Assembly: GCA_045863555.1 (NCBI GenBank)
Contig: BTUU01000001.1
Span: 404,754-468,753 of the forward strand
DNA: 64,000 bases
Direction: 5' to 3'
Origin: JACRLV01 sp045863555
GTDB lineage: Bacteria; Planctomycetota; Phycisphaerae; UBA1845; Fen-1342
In this document: positions 14,793 to 25,100 of the stretch, piece after piece
Numbering within the stretch: position 1 is the first letter of the stretch
Layout of the letters: every line of letters starts with the position of its first letter
The notes under the pieces: model-generated
Told to the model about the DNA's origin: nothing
Databases searched by the model: none
Seen by the model: the letters and a program-made list of their open reading frames with translations, nothing else
Translations under genes and position numbers: made by a program

Positions 14793-15548
14793 TCACACGA
14801 CCGACCGCCGGTCCATCGTCGTAAAAGGGAACACGCCGTCGCGCTTGAGCTTCAGCGTCACGCCTTCCGAGCCAAGCTCCATGCAGGACTCCATCTCCGC
14901 CTTCGTGATGCCCATCAGGAGCAGCACGGTGCACTCGCGGCCGAAAATGCGGAATGGCAGGTCGCGCGCTTCGGGTTCGAGGCAGAGCAGACCACGGATC
15001 GTCGAGCCCTTCGGCTGCTCGGGGCCGAGGTCCATCGTATCGCCCGGCTTCAGGACGGATTCAAAGGTGTAGCGGGCGAGGTTGCCGATGACGCCGGGCA
15101 TGAAGTCGGCCGGTTTGCGGCTGCACATCATCAGTTCGTAGTTGCCGCCCGGGCCGGGCCGCTGCTGAGGGTAGAGGCTCAACGCACACGTGCAGTAGGC
15201 CACGCCCTCGACGTAATCGCGGAACGTCAGCGACTCGGCGAGGCCGTTTTCCGGGTCGACGTAGAGCGGAACGGGCGAGAATATCACCTTGCCGTCGTCC
15301 GGGCCGAAGCGGGCGATAAGCTCCTTTTTCACGGCCTCGAAGCCGGTCATGTAGTCCGGCGGGCCGTCGGAATCGGCCGAGGACTCGTGCGAATCCGTGA
15401 TCGCGGTCGATTCGAGATTTTCGGGATCCGGAAGCGGCGCGATGACGAACGACTCGCCGCATGCCTTGCATTTTGCGCGTTTGCCGACGTGCTCCGCCTT
15501 GACGCGGAACTGCGCCCCGCAGTGATCGCACATTGTCTGGACCGTCAT
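14793..15548 (-). CDS. Zinc-ribbon protein with suppressor-of-fused (SUFU)-like domain
   Basis: 251 residues. The N-terminal zinc ribbon MCDHCGAQFRVKAEHVGKRA continues with CKACG and resembles the MJ0042/zinc-ribbon family. From about residue 70 the sequence resembles bacterial SUFU-like proteins. It has YCTCALSLYPQ, YELMMCSRK and the ending LLLMGITKAEMESCMELGSE, then GVFPFTTMDRRSVV. Bacterial SUFU-domain proteins are often found in immunity or polymorphic-toxin settings, but no toxin is adjacent. Shine-Dalgarno AGGAG precedes the ATG. Ligand and function unknown. Confidence 0.72.
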   Translation of the reverse strand: MTVQTMCDHCGAQFRVKAEHVGKRAKCKACGESFVIAPLPDPENLESTAITDSHESSADSDGPPDYMTGFEAVKKELIARFGPDDGKVIFSPVPLYVDPENGLAESLTFRDYVEGVAYCTCALSLYPQQRPGPGGNYELMMCSRKPADFMPGVIGNLARYTFESVLKPGDTMDLGPEQPKGSTIRGLLCLEPEARDLPFRIFGRECTVLLLMGITKAEMESCMELGSEGVTLKLKRDGVFPFTTMDRRSVV

Positions 15549-15641
15549 CGCCAGCTCCTGACCTCTACACGACTACCTTCGCCATTTCGGACAAGCAGCT
15601 ATGCTACCACGCGGATCGCAGCCGCGAAGCGAAAAAATCGA

Positions 15642-17156
15642 TCAGCGCATCAGCAGCAGCGCGGGGAGTGCGATCGGGATAATCCGTGCGTCGGGAATTT
15701 CCACGTCGTCGAGCATCGTCACGAGAATCCCGAATGGGGCGTTATTGGTGGTCTTTTCAAGGAATGCGCGAAGGCCTACGGTGTCTCGGTGCGGGTCGAT
15801 GCGCTGGCGGTTCTTGATCTCCAGCGGGATTCGCTTCTCACCGATCGTGAGGACGAAGTCGATCTCGGGCTCCACCGGCCGCTCCGGGAAATGGGAGAGG
15901 TCAAGGTGCGGCAAGCCTGACAGGAAGGCCCCGACGACGCTCTCCGCAAGGTGACCTGCGATATCGGTGAGATGGGGCGCGGCTCGGAGACCGGCCGCGT
16001 GAATCGGGACGATTTCTTCCAGCCAACTGGCGCGCAGTCCGTGGTCAACCAGACAGAGCTTCGGCCGCCCTTTCGATCGTTTCAAGCGTATTTCGAGCGG
16101 CTTGATCATTTTCAGGAGCATCGCGCCGTCGAGGAAGCGCAGGTAGCTGTGGAGTCGTTGCGGGCCGACGTTCGCGCCAAGCGTCTGCCGGAGTTCGGCG
16201 AGGAGTGTGGCCTGGCCGGGCGATTGACCCGCGTACCGGCACGCGAGGCGGAAGATCTCTTCGAGGAGCGGCGCATCGCGTTTTCGCCCTCGCTCACCCA
16301 TGCGCAGGTCGTGAAGGATCACTCGCCGGATCACGTTTTCATTCAACTGATCGGCAGCCTCGGGCCACGAGACCGCCGGCCGCGCGTGCACGATCGGGTA
16401 GCCGCCGCGAATCGAGAATGCTTCAAATGCGGCGTCGCGCGCGGGCCTGTCGGCCGGATGGCCGGTAGCGAGATCGCGCCAGAATTCAGCCCGCGTCAGG
16501 GGCTCCAGCCCGTTTGGGACCAGGGGGTTCTTCGAGATGGGTTGCCCGCCAAGCTCGCTGATTTCGCGCAGAAGGAATGTGCCAAGTTCGAGCGTCGAGA
16601 TTCTTCCGGCTAAACTGTCGCGGCCGGCCTCGATTCGGAGAGCTGAACTTCCGGTTACGACGACCTGAACGGTATGGTGGTCAACGAGTGCCTTCAGTTG
16701 CTGTGCCCAGTCGGATAGATTCTGAGCCTCGTCCAGAAAGATGTACGCCGGCTTTCCATCGTGAGCGGATTCGTTGAACGTGCGGCTCAGAATTCGGTTC
16801 TGGAACCAATCGCAGAGCGTGAGGAGCGGCTGTTTCAGTCCAACAAGGCTCGGAATCTCGTCGAATTGAACACGGAAGATGCAGCGTGCGTCGACGCTGC
16901 GTTCCTTCAGCAGGTATTCAACCAACTGTTCCTGGATCGTTGTCTTGCCGACCTGCCTCGGTCCGCGAAGGACAATCGCCGGCGCGAGCGGTGCTTCGAG
17001 TCGCCGGACCAGTACGGGAAACGCCCAGCGGCGAAACTTCGGCAGCACGCGCCCCGGCTTGCCTTCCCACCAGGGATTGGTGCTGCGTAGGTACGCATCG
17101 AGTTCGGGGGGAATTCGAATCTTGTTGTTGAATAAATCGGTCGCTGAATTCTCCAT
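15642..17156 (-). CDS. AAA ATPase with DUF4143 C-terminal domain
   Basis: 504 residues from MENSATDLFNNKIRIPPELD; an ATG 15 codons upstream is also possible. The Walker A motif is LRGPRQVGKTTIQ and Walker B is AYIFLDEAQN, followed by the sensor segment VVVTGSSALRIE. The C-terminal third contains the DUF4143 pattern FLDGAMLLKMIKPLEI. It ends in the nuclease-like EIDFVLTIGEKRIPLEIK. Proteins of this family are widespread, often mobile or horizontally acquired, and of unknown function. Base composition is less extreme than neighbours, consistent with later acquisition (impression, not measured). Confidence 0.88.
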   Translation of the reverse strand: MENSATDLFNNKIRIPPELDAYLRSTNPWWEGKPGRVLPKFRRWAFPVLVRRLEAPLAPAIVLRGPRQVGKTTIQEQLVEYLLKERSVDARCIFRVQFDEIPSLVGLKQPLLTLCDWFQNRILSRTFNESAHDGKPAYIFLDEAQNLSDWAQQLKALVDHHTVQVVVTGSSALRIEAGRDSLAGRISTLELGTFLLREISELGGQPISKNPLVPNGLEPLTRAEFWRDLATGHPADRPARDAAFEAFSIRGGYPIVHARPAVSWPEAADQLNENVIRRVILHDLRMGERGRKRDAPLLEEIFRLACRYAGQSPGQATLLAELRQTLGANVGPQRLHSYLRFLDGAMLLKMIKPLEIRLKRSKGRPKLCLVDHGLRASWLEEIVPIHAAGLRAAPHLTDIAGHLAESVVGAFLSGLPHLDLSHFPERPVEPEIDFVLTIGEKRIPLEIKNRQRIDPHRDTVGLRAFLEKTTNNAPFGILVTMLDDVEIPDARIIPIALPALLLMR

Positions 17157-17278
17157 TTCGTATCCCGATTTACGGCCAAGCTGCACAGGTTTCCCGTGCA
17201 CGGACGATCATAGCTCACCGGGGGTGTTGCGGCGATTCAGCCGTGCGCGAGTGTGGGCGGGCACCCGCCCGCCAGCTC

Positions 17279-18265
17279 CTATGAGTCGGCCGACTGAGTC
17301 AAAGCACCGAGGAGGTGATCCGGCGGCGGCTCGACGCGGCTGAACCACGCACGCAGCAGCGTTTCGACTTCGAGCGTGGTCGCGTCGCCGGAATCGCTTG
17401 CTTCCTGATCAGCGACGACCCAGAACCAGTGGCGCTTGTCGTTTGGGAGCAAGACGAGGATGCTCGCCTCGGGGCGAAAAAGATGGTAGTCGAAGGCGGG
17501 CCGGAACCACTTCGGCCGTCGGCAAACGAGGCCGCCGGGGACCAGGAGTGGAAGGCGGGAGCGCTCCGTGAGAATCAGCGCGGACGAGACGATGAACGAC
17601 AGTCCGACGAGGATCGGCAGGAGATGAACAGTACCGCCCCTGATCAGGTCGATGAACGCAGACATCAGGTACACGGCCGCAATCGCAAGTATGAATGTTC
17701 GGCCGAGCCGGTGCGTTCGGACGAGCGTCCTCCACCAACCTGACGGCTCCCGCTCTTCGAGGTCGGCCGTTCGGATGGCGACCCCACGAAAGCCGGAATC
17801 GCGCTCGTCGAGCGGGCAGGGTTCAAACGGGACGTCGATCGGCGTCTGAAAGGTGGGCTCGGGTTTCCCTTGCGGCCGGAATCGTACGCAAGCACCTGGC
17901 ATGCCTCGCCGGGCCATTGCGACGGTCGCTTCCGCCATGCTGGGATTGAGACTGAGACTACCAAGTTCCTCCGCCAGTCGAACAAAAATCTCGCGCGAAC
18001 CGGGCTGTTGGCTCAGCCAGACACGCGAGAACGCGATCCAGCGAAGGTGGCGCACAACGCGGGAATACCCATACGAAGCCAGATACGCGAACGCAATGCC
18101 GATCAGAATCCCGATTTCAAATCGCCCGAATATCAGACTCGTCGCGACCATCCCGATGAACAGGCAAACCCAAACGACCGTCATCGTGATCCGCGCGGCT
18201 CGCGCGCCGAGGTTCTCGGCGTACTTGGCTGGCAATTCCAATTCGAGGCGACGGGGCGGGTTCAA
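17279..18265 (-). CDS. Hypothetical membrane protein
   Basis: 328 residues, starting at a TTG codon since no ATG lies upstream in frame; the first internal Met is residue 28. Two hydrophobic helices fall near 27-75 (MTVVWVCLFIGMVATSLIFG, IGILIGIAFAYLASYGY), and two more near 190-235 (TFILAIAAVYLMSAFIDLIR, LPILVGLSFIVSSALILT). Loops and C-terminus appear cytoplasmic. No family recognised. Codon usage includes more AT-ending codons than in neighbouring genes. The gene is followed by an S9 peptidase on the same strand, 67 bases away at its 5' end. Confidence 0.65.
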   Translation of the reverse strand: MNPPRRLELELPAKYAENLGARAARITMTVVWVCLFIGMVATSLIFGRFEIGILIGIAFAYLASYGYSRVVRHLRWIAFSRVWLSQQPGSREIFVRLAEELGSLSLNPSMAEATVAMARRGMPGACVRFRPQGKPEPTFQTPIDVPFEPCPLDERDSGFRGVAIRTADLEEREPSGWWRTLVRTHRLGRTFILAIAAVYLMSAFIDLIRGGTVHLLPILVGLSFIVSSALILTERSRLPLLVPGGLVCRRPKWFRPAFDYHLFRPEASILVLLPNDKRHWFWVVADQEASDSGDATTLEVETLLRAWFSRVEPPPDHLLGALTQSADS

Positions 18266-18331
18266 GTCGAAGTGCCTCGAAATCGGTGAATTCTTCGGTC
18301 GGCGGATTCGCGACGGATAATCGCCGTGGTG

Positions 18332-20410
18332 CTACTCGTGGCCGTCACGCGCCAGTTCTTTCAACCGCTCCAGGCGATACTCCGGCCCCTCCGGCAGCTC
18401 GACGTCTGCGGCGTGGAGATAGTGGTCCATCCATTGCAGCAGCCGCAGCGAATAGTCATAGCGCGAGGCCGCGCGGGAGTTGCCGTGGCCCTCGCCGGGG
18501 TATTCGACCAGCCGCACCGGTGTTTGTCCGAGGACCTTCAGGAAACGGTACATCGACCGCGACTGGCTCGGGTCGACGCGCGTGTCCTCCTTGCCGACGA
18601 GGATCAACAGCGGCGTGCGGCCCTGCTCGGCGTAGTAGATCGGGCTGCGCTTCAGGTAGAACTCCCAGTCCTCCCACGGCCAGCAGCGGGCGTGCACGAG
18701 GTTGAACTCCTGCGGGATCTCGGTCGTCCCAAACGCGCCGATGTGGTCGCTGATGCCCACGGCCATCACGCCCGCGGCGATCCGCGACGAGTACTTCGTC
18801 GACAGCCACGCGGTCGCGAAGCCGCCGTAGGACCCGCCGGTGACGCCGACCTTCGCCGGATCGACGAGGCCGGTCGCGATCAGGTGGTCGACCGCGTCGA
18901 TGAGGTCGTCGAACTCCTTGCCGCCGTAGTCGCGCTGGCCCAGCTTGCTGAAGGCGACGCCCCGGCCGGTGGAGCCGCGGTAGTTGGGATAGAAGACGGC
19001 GTAGCCTTTGGCGGCGAAGACCTGGCCGAGGCGGGAGTACGTCGTGTACCAGCCGTTCGAGTTGTGGGCTTCGGGCCCGCCGTGGACGTGGAGGATCAGC
19101 GGGTAGCGCTTGCCGGGCTCCTCGTCGAGCGGGTGGATGAGGATGCCGTCGAGATCGAGGCCGTCGCGGGCCTTGTGCGTGATGACTTCCTGCTTCGCGA
19201 GGCGCAGCCCGTCGAGTTTGGGGTTGGAGTGCGTCAGCCGGCGCGGCTTCGCGTCGCCGTGCTTCGCGTAATAGACCTCAGCGGGGTGGTCGGGCGTCTC
19301 GGCGATCATCACGCCCGACATGCCGTCCGCGGCGAGGCTCACTTCGGTGAAGATCGGCCCGCCCGCGGCGAAGATCGTCCTGGCATTCGCCCCGTCGGCG
19401 TCGACCTTCGCGAACCGGGCCTCCGTGCGCTCGTGGGCGATATACATGAGCTTGTCGTTCTGCCAGTCGAAGGCGACGACATGGCCGGCGTCGCTCGCGT
19501 AGACGTCCTTGACCGGCCCGCCCGCCGCGTCGCAGACGTAGAGTCGCCCCTCGCGCGGGTCGTGGATATCCTCGGCCCCAATGAGCGCGAGATGCCGGCC
19601 ATCGCGTGAAAAGGCGAACTCGGCCAGCTTGCCGACGGTGTGCGGCTCGCCGATCTTGGCCAGCGTGGCGGCATCGTAGACATGGACGAGGCTGAACATC
19701 ATCACGAGGTCGACTTCGGGCGTGCGGGACAGCTTCAGGCCGATTTTCGAACCGTCCGGGCTCCAGCGAACCGACGTGACCGAGCCGACGGCTTCGATGC
19801 GCTTGCGCGTGGCTTTCGGATCAGCGATTTCCGCGACGTACGCCCGGTTCGAGCGAAGATCCTCTTCGTAGACCTCGACGTCGAAGCCCTTCTTCTTGAG
19901 TTCCTTGCGCTTCTCGCTCTCGGAGTCCTTCGATGTGTAGCAGACCCGCAATCCGTCGGGGCTCCAGGCGTAGGCGCCGACACCGGTCTCTTCGGTGATG
20001 AGCGGCCGGGCCTCGCCGCCGTCGACGGGGATCGCGTAAAGCGCTTCGGCCTTGTCATCCCCGAGCTTGGCGGTGAACGAGATCGCCGAGCCATCCGGCT
20101 TCCACGCCACGCGGCCGACGTTCACCTTGCCCGCGACGAAGGGTCGGCTGTTGCCCTCAAGGTCGACGACGTGGAGCTGCGTCCACGGCGGGCCGTCGTC
20201 GTCGACGCCGGGGACGCGCGGGACCCGCAGCACGTAGGCGACGAGCCTGCCGCTCGGAGAGATCGCGGCCGCGTCGACGTTTCGGAGCAGCGCGACGTGC
20301 TCGGCCGTCCAGGTGTTGTCGTCGGCCCGCCCGGTCGCGGCGCAGCCCGGTGCGAAGAAGGCGACCAGCAGGAATGAGAGTGCGGCCGCGGTGCGAAAAC
20401 GTCGGTCCAT
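18332..20410 (-). CDS. S9 family peptidase (acylaminoacyl/dipeptidyl peptidase type)
   Basis: Exported serine peptidase of the prolyl oligopeptidase family, 692 residues. The signal peptide ends near ALSFLLVAFFAPGCAA, which could also be a lipoprotein signal (Cys near 23). A PD40-type propeller spans about 40-420 (PSGRLVAYVLRVPR, WKPDGSAISFTAKLGDD, WSPDGLRVCY). The alpha/beta hydrolase domain contains HVHGGPEAH and the nucleophile in GVTGGSYGGFATAW (about residue 527). Asp is in GKEDTRVDPSQS (about 608) and His in YPGEGHG (about 640). It would trim peptides outside the cytoplasm. Confidence 0.94.
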   Translation of the reverse strand: MDRRFRTAAALSFLLVAFFAPGCAATGRADDNTWTAEHVALLRNVDAAAISPSGRLVAYVLRVPRVPGVDDDGPPWTQLHVVDLEGNSRPFVAGKVNVGRVAWKPDGSAISFTAKLGDDKAEALYAIPVDGGEARPLITEETGVGAYAWSPDGLRVCYTSKDSESEKRKELKKKGFDVEVYEEDLRSNRAYVAEIADPKATRKRIEAVGSVTSVRWSPDGSKIGLKLSRTPEVDLVMMFSLVHVYDAATLAKIGEPHTVGKLAEFAFSRDGRHLALIGAEDIHDPREGRLYVCDAAGGPVKDVYASDAGHVVAFDWQNDKLMYIAHERTEARFAKVDADGANARTIFAAGGPIFTEVSLAADGMSGVMIAETPDHPAEVYYAKHGDAKPRRLTHSNPKLDGLRLAKQEVITHKARDGLDLDGILIHPLDEEPGKRYPLILHVHGGPEAHNSNGWYTTYSRLGQVFAAKGYAVFYPNYRGSTGRGVAFSKLGQRDYGGKEFDDLIDAVDHLIATGLVDPAKVGVTGGSYGGFATAWLSTKYSSRIAAGVMAVGISDHIGAFGTTEIPQEFNLVHARCWPWEDWEFYLKRSPIYYAEQGRTPLLILVGKEDTRVDPSQSRSMYRFLKVLGQTPVRLVEYPGEGHGNSRAASRYDYSLRLLQWMDHYLHAADVELPEGPEYRLERLKELARDGHE

Positions 20411-20602
20411 TCGTGTTCTCCGGCAAAGCGGGAACAGTAGACCGACGCGCCGATTTTCGAAAGTCAGCGCTTAATTCTCAACCGGCCGCACGCCGCGAGG
20501 GAGCTGACCCGGGGCGCACGTTCACACGGTGGACCTGTCAGCCGGTCCGCGTGGATTCGTCGCATGTGGAAGTCGCCGCGGGTCCGGGTCGTCCGGCGCG
20601 GC
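20411..20602. other. Intergenic stretch without recognised feature
   Basis: The stretch is 192 bases between two minus-strand genes. It includes the S9 peptidase leader with a GGAGA Shine-Dalgarno and a TACTGT that could be a -10 box. I see no intrinsic terminator for the dehydrogenase gene. Confidence 0.35.
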
Positions 20603-21889
20603 TTAGACCCACCCCCGATCGCGGCATGCCTGGGCGACGCGTGAGATCGCCACGACGTAGGCGGCGTCCCGCATGTGGATCTTCTGGCGCTGGGCGACGT
20701 CGTACACGTCGTAGAAGGCCCGCGTCATCGTCGCGTCGAGGCGGCCGAGCACCTCATCCTTCTTCCAGTAGTAGTTCATGTTGCTCTGGACCTGCTCGAG
20801 GTAGCTGCACGTGACGCCGCCGGCGTTGGCGAGGAAATCGGGCAGGACGAAGATGCCGCGTTCGAAGAGGACGTGGTCGGCTTCGGGCCGCGTCGGGCCG
20901 TTTGCGCCTTCGAGGACGATGCGGACGCGCTTGCCGATCTTGCCGACATTGTCTCCGGTGATCGAGTTCTCGAGGGCGGCGGGGACGAGTACGTTCACAT
21001 CCTGCTCGATCCACGCGGGGCCGGGCAGCACCTCGTATCCGAGGTCCGTCGCCTTGCGCTTGTCGATGCCGCCGAAGCGGTCGGTGATGTTGCGCAGCGC
21101 CGCGAGGTCGACGCCCTGCGTGCGGCGGAAGCAGTAGGCGGTCTGATCCTGCTGGTCCCAGCAGGAGACGTTGATGACCCGGCCGCCGAGCTGCTGGAGC
21201 AGCTCGATGGCGTATTGGGCGACGTTTCCGAAGCCCTGGACGCTGGCGGTGATGTCCTCGGTGCGCAGGTTGAGCTGCTTGCAGGCTTCACGAAGCGTGA
21301 AGACCGCACCGTAGCCGGTGGCCTCCGTGCGGCCGAGCGAGCCGCCCATGCCGACGGGCTTGCCCGTGATGAAGCCGGGGTAGTGGCCGCCGAGGATCGC
21401 CTCATATTCGTCGAGCATCCAGAGCATGTGCTGGGCGTTGGTCATGACATCGGGGGCGGGGACGTCCTTGAACGGGCCGACGTCGCGGACGACCTGGCGC
21501 ACCCAGGCGCGGCAGATTCCCTCCTGTTCGCGCGGGCTCAGGTTGTGCGGATCGCAGACGACGCCGCCCTTGCTTCCGCCCAGGGGGATATCCGCGACGG
21601 CGCATTTCCAGGTCATCCACATCGCGAGCGCTCGAACCGTGTCGACGGTCTCCTGCGGGTGGAAGCGGACGCCGCCCTTGCCGGGGCCGCGGGCGTCGTT
21701 GTGCTGGACGCGAAAGCCGCGGAAGACGCGGACGGTCCCGTCATCCATTCGGACGGGGAGGTTGAAATGGAGTTCCCGCATCGGCTGGCGGAGCAGGTCG
21801 CGGGTGGCGGGGTCGAGTTTCAGCCGCTCGGCGACGCGGTCGAATTGCTCCTGAGCCATGGCGAATGCGTTAAAGGGCTTGGCGGACAC
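20603..21889 (-). CDS. gdhA: Glu/Leu/Phe/Val dehydrogenase (probable glutamate dehydrogenase)
   Basis: Oxidises L-glutamate to 2-oxoglutarate and ammonia with NAD(P), 428 residues, GTG start with AGGAG nearby. The substrate domain carries GKGGVRFHPQETVDTVRALA, MTWKCAVADIPLGGSKGGV (catalytic Lys region) and PAPDVMTN. The nucleotide domain has SVQGFGNVAQYAIELLQQLG and VLVPAALENSIT. The C-terminus ANAGGVTCSYLEQVQS is typical. It is divergently placed to the PEP-binding fusion gene. Confidence 0.95.
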   Translation of the reverse strand: MSAKPFNAFAMAQEQFDRVAERLKLDPATRDLLRQPMRELHFNLPVRMDDGTVRVFRGFRVQHNDARGPGKGGVRFHPQETVDTVRALAMWMTWKCAVADIPLGGSKGGVVCDPHNLSPREQEGICRAWVRQVVRDVGPFKDVPAPDVMTNAQHMLWMLDEYEAILGGHYPGFITGKPVGMGGSLGRTEATGYGAVFTLREACKQLNLRTEDITASVQGFGNVAQYAIELLQQLGGRVINVSCWDQQDQTAYCFRRTQGVDLAALRNITDRFGGIDKRKATDLGYEVLPGPAWIEQDVNVLVPAALENSITGDNVGKIGKRVRIVLEGANGPTRPEADHVLFERGIFVLPDFLANAGGVTCSYLEQVQSNMNYYWKKDEVLGRLDATMTRAFYDVYDVAQRQKIHMRDAAYVVAISRVAQACRDRGWV

Positions 21890-22048
21890 GGTTGTCTCCT
21901 TGCAGCGCGTCGCCGGGGCGGGAGGCCGCCGGCGGATTCACGCGCGTGCGTATTTTGACGCAATCCTGGCCGGCGACGGCTCTGAAAGGATTGTGGCAAG
22001 CGGCGTGCCGGGCTGTTTCCGCAGGTCGGCGGGGGCCGGCCGAGGTCG

Positions 22049-22054
22049 TACAAT
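22049..22054 (+). promoter_or_regulatory. -10 element for the PEP-binding fusion gene
   Basis: TACAAT, predicted start near 22061. The leader is then about 44 bases and includes GAGGGAG close to the start codon. The -35 region is not clear. Confidence 0.4.
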
Positions 22055-22104
22055 CGGCTGGGATCGGCGCGGTCCCATGCCCTATTTGAGGGAGCGGTGC
22101 CACC

Positions 22105-25100
22105 ATGAACCGGCCTTCCGAGCCATCGACGGGTCCCGACGGAGCGGCGCAGACGATCCTGCGCGACCTTCGCGAACGGGAAAAGGAGCTGGAGTGCCTG
22201 TACGCCGTCGAGGAACTGGCGAGCGCGCCGGATGAGCCTCTGGAGCGCGTGATCGAGGGAATCGTGGCTGCGATTCCGGCGGGCTGGCAGTTTCCGGACG
22301 CTTGTCAGGCGCGGATCCGGATCGGGGCGCTCGCGGCCGCGACGGCGGGGTATTGCGAGACGGCGTGGACGCAGACCGCGGAAATCCGAGTTCAGGGGGA
22401 ATTGGCGGGGACAATCGAGGTTTCGTATCGAACCGCGATGCCGGGGGCGGACGAGGGGCCGTTTCTCAAGGAAGAGCGGCGGCTGATCGAGACGATCGCG
22501 GACCGGTTGAGCAACTGTCTGACGCATCGGAAGCTGCTGGCGGACATGCAGGAGTGGCGGCGGGCGGAGACGCGGCTCGCGGCGCAGGGCGCGCCGGAGT
22601 GGCGCGTGATTCTCGATCTGCTCGCGCGGACCGATCAAAGCTTGCTGCTACGGCTGGCGCGGAAGATGCTGAACCATCTGCGGCGCGCGGGCGTGCGCGC
22701 GGCCGATTCGCTTTTCCGTCATTTTGCGGACTCGACGGATCCGGACGGCGACCCGCGGCTGGATCGGAATCGGCCGCTGGGGCGAGAGGAACCGGTGACG
22801 CCGGCGCAGGTCGTGGATCGCGCGTTCGCCCTGGCCGCGGCGCACCTCAGCCACGCCGAGATCGTCGAGTGCATTCACCAGTGGATCCGGCATGACCGGG
22901 CGACGTTCCTGGTCGACGCGCTGGAGAACGAGCGGACGCCGCTGATGGACGTGGCGGACGCGATCGACCGTTACCTGCACGCGACTGCGGGAGAGGCTGC
23001 GCTGGCCGCGCCGGTAATGAAGGGGCTGCGGGCGTCGCTGATTCGTCGCGTGCTGAGCGACCAGCTCGAGTACCTGAGCGTGGCGAAGGACTTTCTCGAC
23101 ATCGCGGACCTGCGGGATGTTCTGCGGCACGTCACGAGCCGTTCGGAAGGACGCGGAAAGATCGGCGGCAAGGCGGCGGGTGTGCTCCTGGCGCGGCGGA
23201 TCGTCGAGCAGTGCGCGGCGACGCATCCGCTGCTGGCGGACATCCGGACGCCGCGGACGTGGTATATCGCGTCGGATGCGCTGGACCAGTTCATTCACGA
23301 CAATCACCTCGAAGACGTGCTGGCGCAGAAGTACAAGGACATCGAGGAGATTCGGCAGGAATACCCGGACATTATCCAGCTTTTCAAGAATTCCCACTTC
23401 GCGCCGAACATCGTCCGCGGCCTCTCCTCGCTGCTCGACGAGGCGGGGGATTGTCCGCTGATCGTGCGCAGCTCGAGCCTGCTGGAGGATCGGGTCGGCG
23501 CGGCATTTTCAGGCAAGTACAAGAGCCTGTTCCTCGCGAACCAGGGGGATCGGAATCAACGCCTGGCGGCGCTGCTGGACGCGGTGGCGGAGGTGTACGC
23601 CTCGGTGCTCGGGCCTGATCCGATCGAGTACCGGGCGACGCGGAATCTGCTTGATTACCAGGAGGGGATGGGCATCCTGATACAGGAGGTCGTCGGCCGG
23701 CGGGTCGGCGACTACTACTTTCCGCTGGCGGCCGGCGTCGCATTCAGTCGAAACGAATTCCGCTGGTCGCCGCGGATCGGCCGGGAGGATGGGCTGCTGC
23801 GGCTCGTGCCGGGGCTGGGGACGCGGGCGGTCGATCGCGTGGGCGACGATTTCCCGATCCTGATCGCACCGGGCAAGCCGGCGCTGCGGGCGAACGCGAC
23901 GCCGGACGAGATCGTCCGCTATTCGCCGCGGTTCGTCGACCTGATCGACCTGAAGGCGAACCGGTTTGAGACGCTCGCGATTGGAGATTTCCTGCGCACC
24001 GTCGGACGGGACATTCCGCACGTGGATCTGCTCGTTTCATCGTACGAACACGGCATGCTGCGCTCGCCGCTGCCGGGGCAGATCGACGCGGCGCAGAACG
24101 ACTGGGTCGTGACCTGCGACGGACTGCTCACGCGGACGCCGCTGGTGAAGCAACTGGCGGAGCTGCTGGTAGTGCTCGAACGAGAACTGCGGACGCCGGT
24201 GGATATCGAATTCGCGCATGACGGCGAGCACCTGTACCTGCTGCAATGCCGGGCGCAGTCGGCGGGGCGGGGGGCGGCGCCGGCGCCGATCCCGCGGGAC
24301 ATTGCGCACCAGCGGATCGTCTTCACCGCCAGGCGGTTCGTCTCGAACGGCGTCGTGCCGAACGCGACGCACATCGTCTACGTCGACCCCGAGCGCTACG
24401 CGAATCTCGGCAGCCTGGAGGCGCTGGCCGCCGTGGGGCGGGCGGTCGGGCGGCTGAACAAGGTGCTGCCCAAGCGCCGGTTCATCCTGATGGGGCCGGG
24501 ACGCTGGGGCAGCCGGGGGGACATCAAGCTGGGCGTGCGGGTGACGTACTCCGACATCAACAACACGGCGCTGCTGATCGAAATCGCGCGGCGGACCGGG
24601 CAGTACACTCCCGATCTCTCGTTCGGGACGCACTTTTTCCAGGATCTGGTCGAAGCGGCCATCCGGTATTTGCCGCTCTACCCGGACGACGAGGGCGTGG
24701 TTTTCGACGAGGCGTTCCTGACGCGGTCGAGGAACATCCTGGCCGACGTCGCGCCGGATTTCGCGCATCTCGCGGATGTGTTGCGGGTGATCGACGTGCC
24801 GGCGTCGGCGGACGGGCAGGTGCTGCGGGTGCTGATGAACGGCGATCTCGACGAGGCGATGGCGTTCCTGACGCCGCCGGACGAAAGCGCGGAAGTGCCG
24901 CAGGCGACGGAGAAGATGATTGAGCCGGCGTACCAGCAGTTCTGGCGCTGGCGGATGCGGATGGCCGAGCGCATCGCGGCGCACGTGGATGCGGAGCGGT
25001 TCGGCGTGGCGGCGATGTACGTCTTCGGCAGCACGGAAACGGGCAGCGCGGGGCCGGGCAGCGACGTCGACCTGCTCGTCCACTTCCGCGGGAGCGAGCA

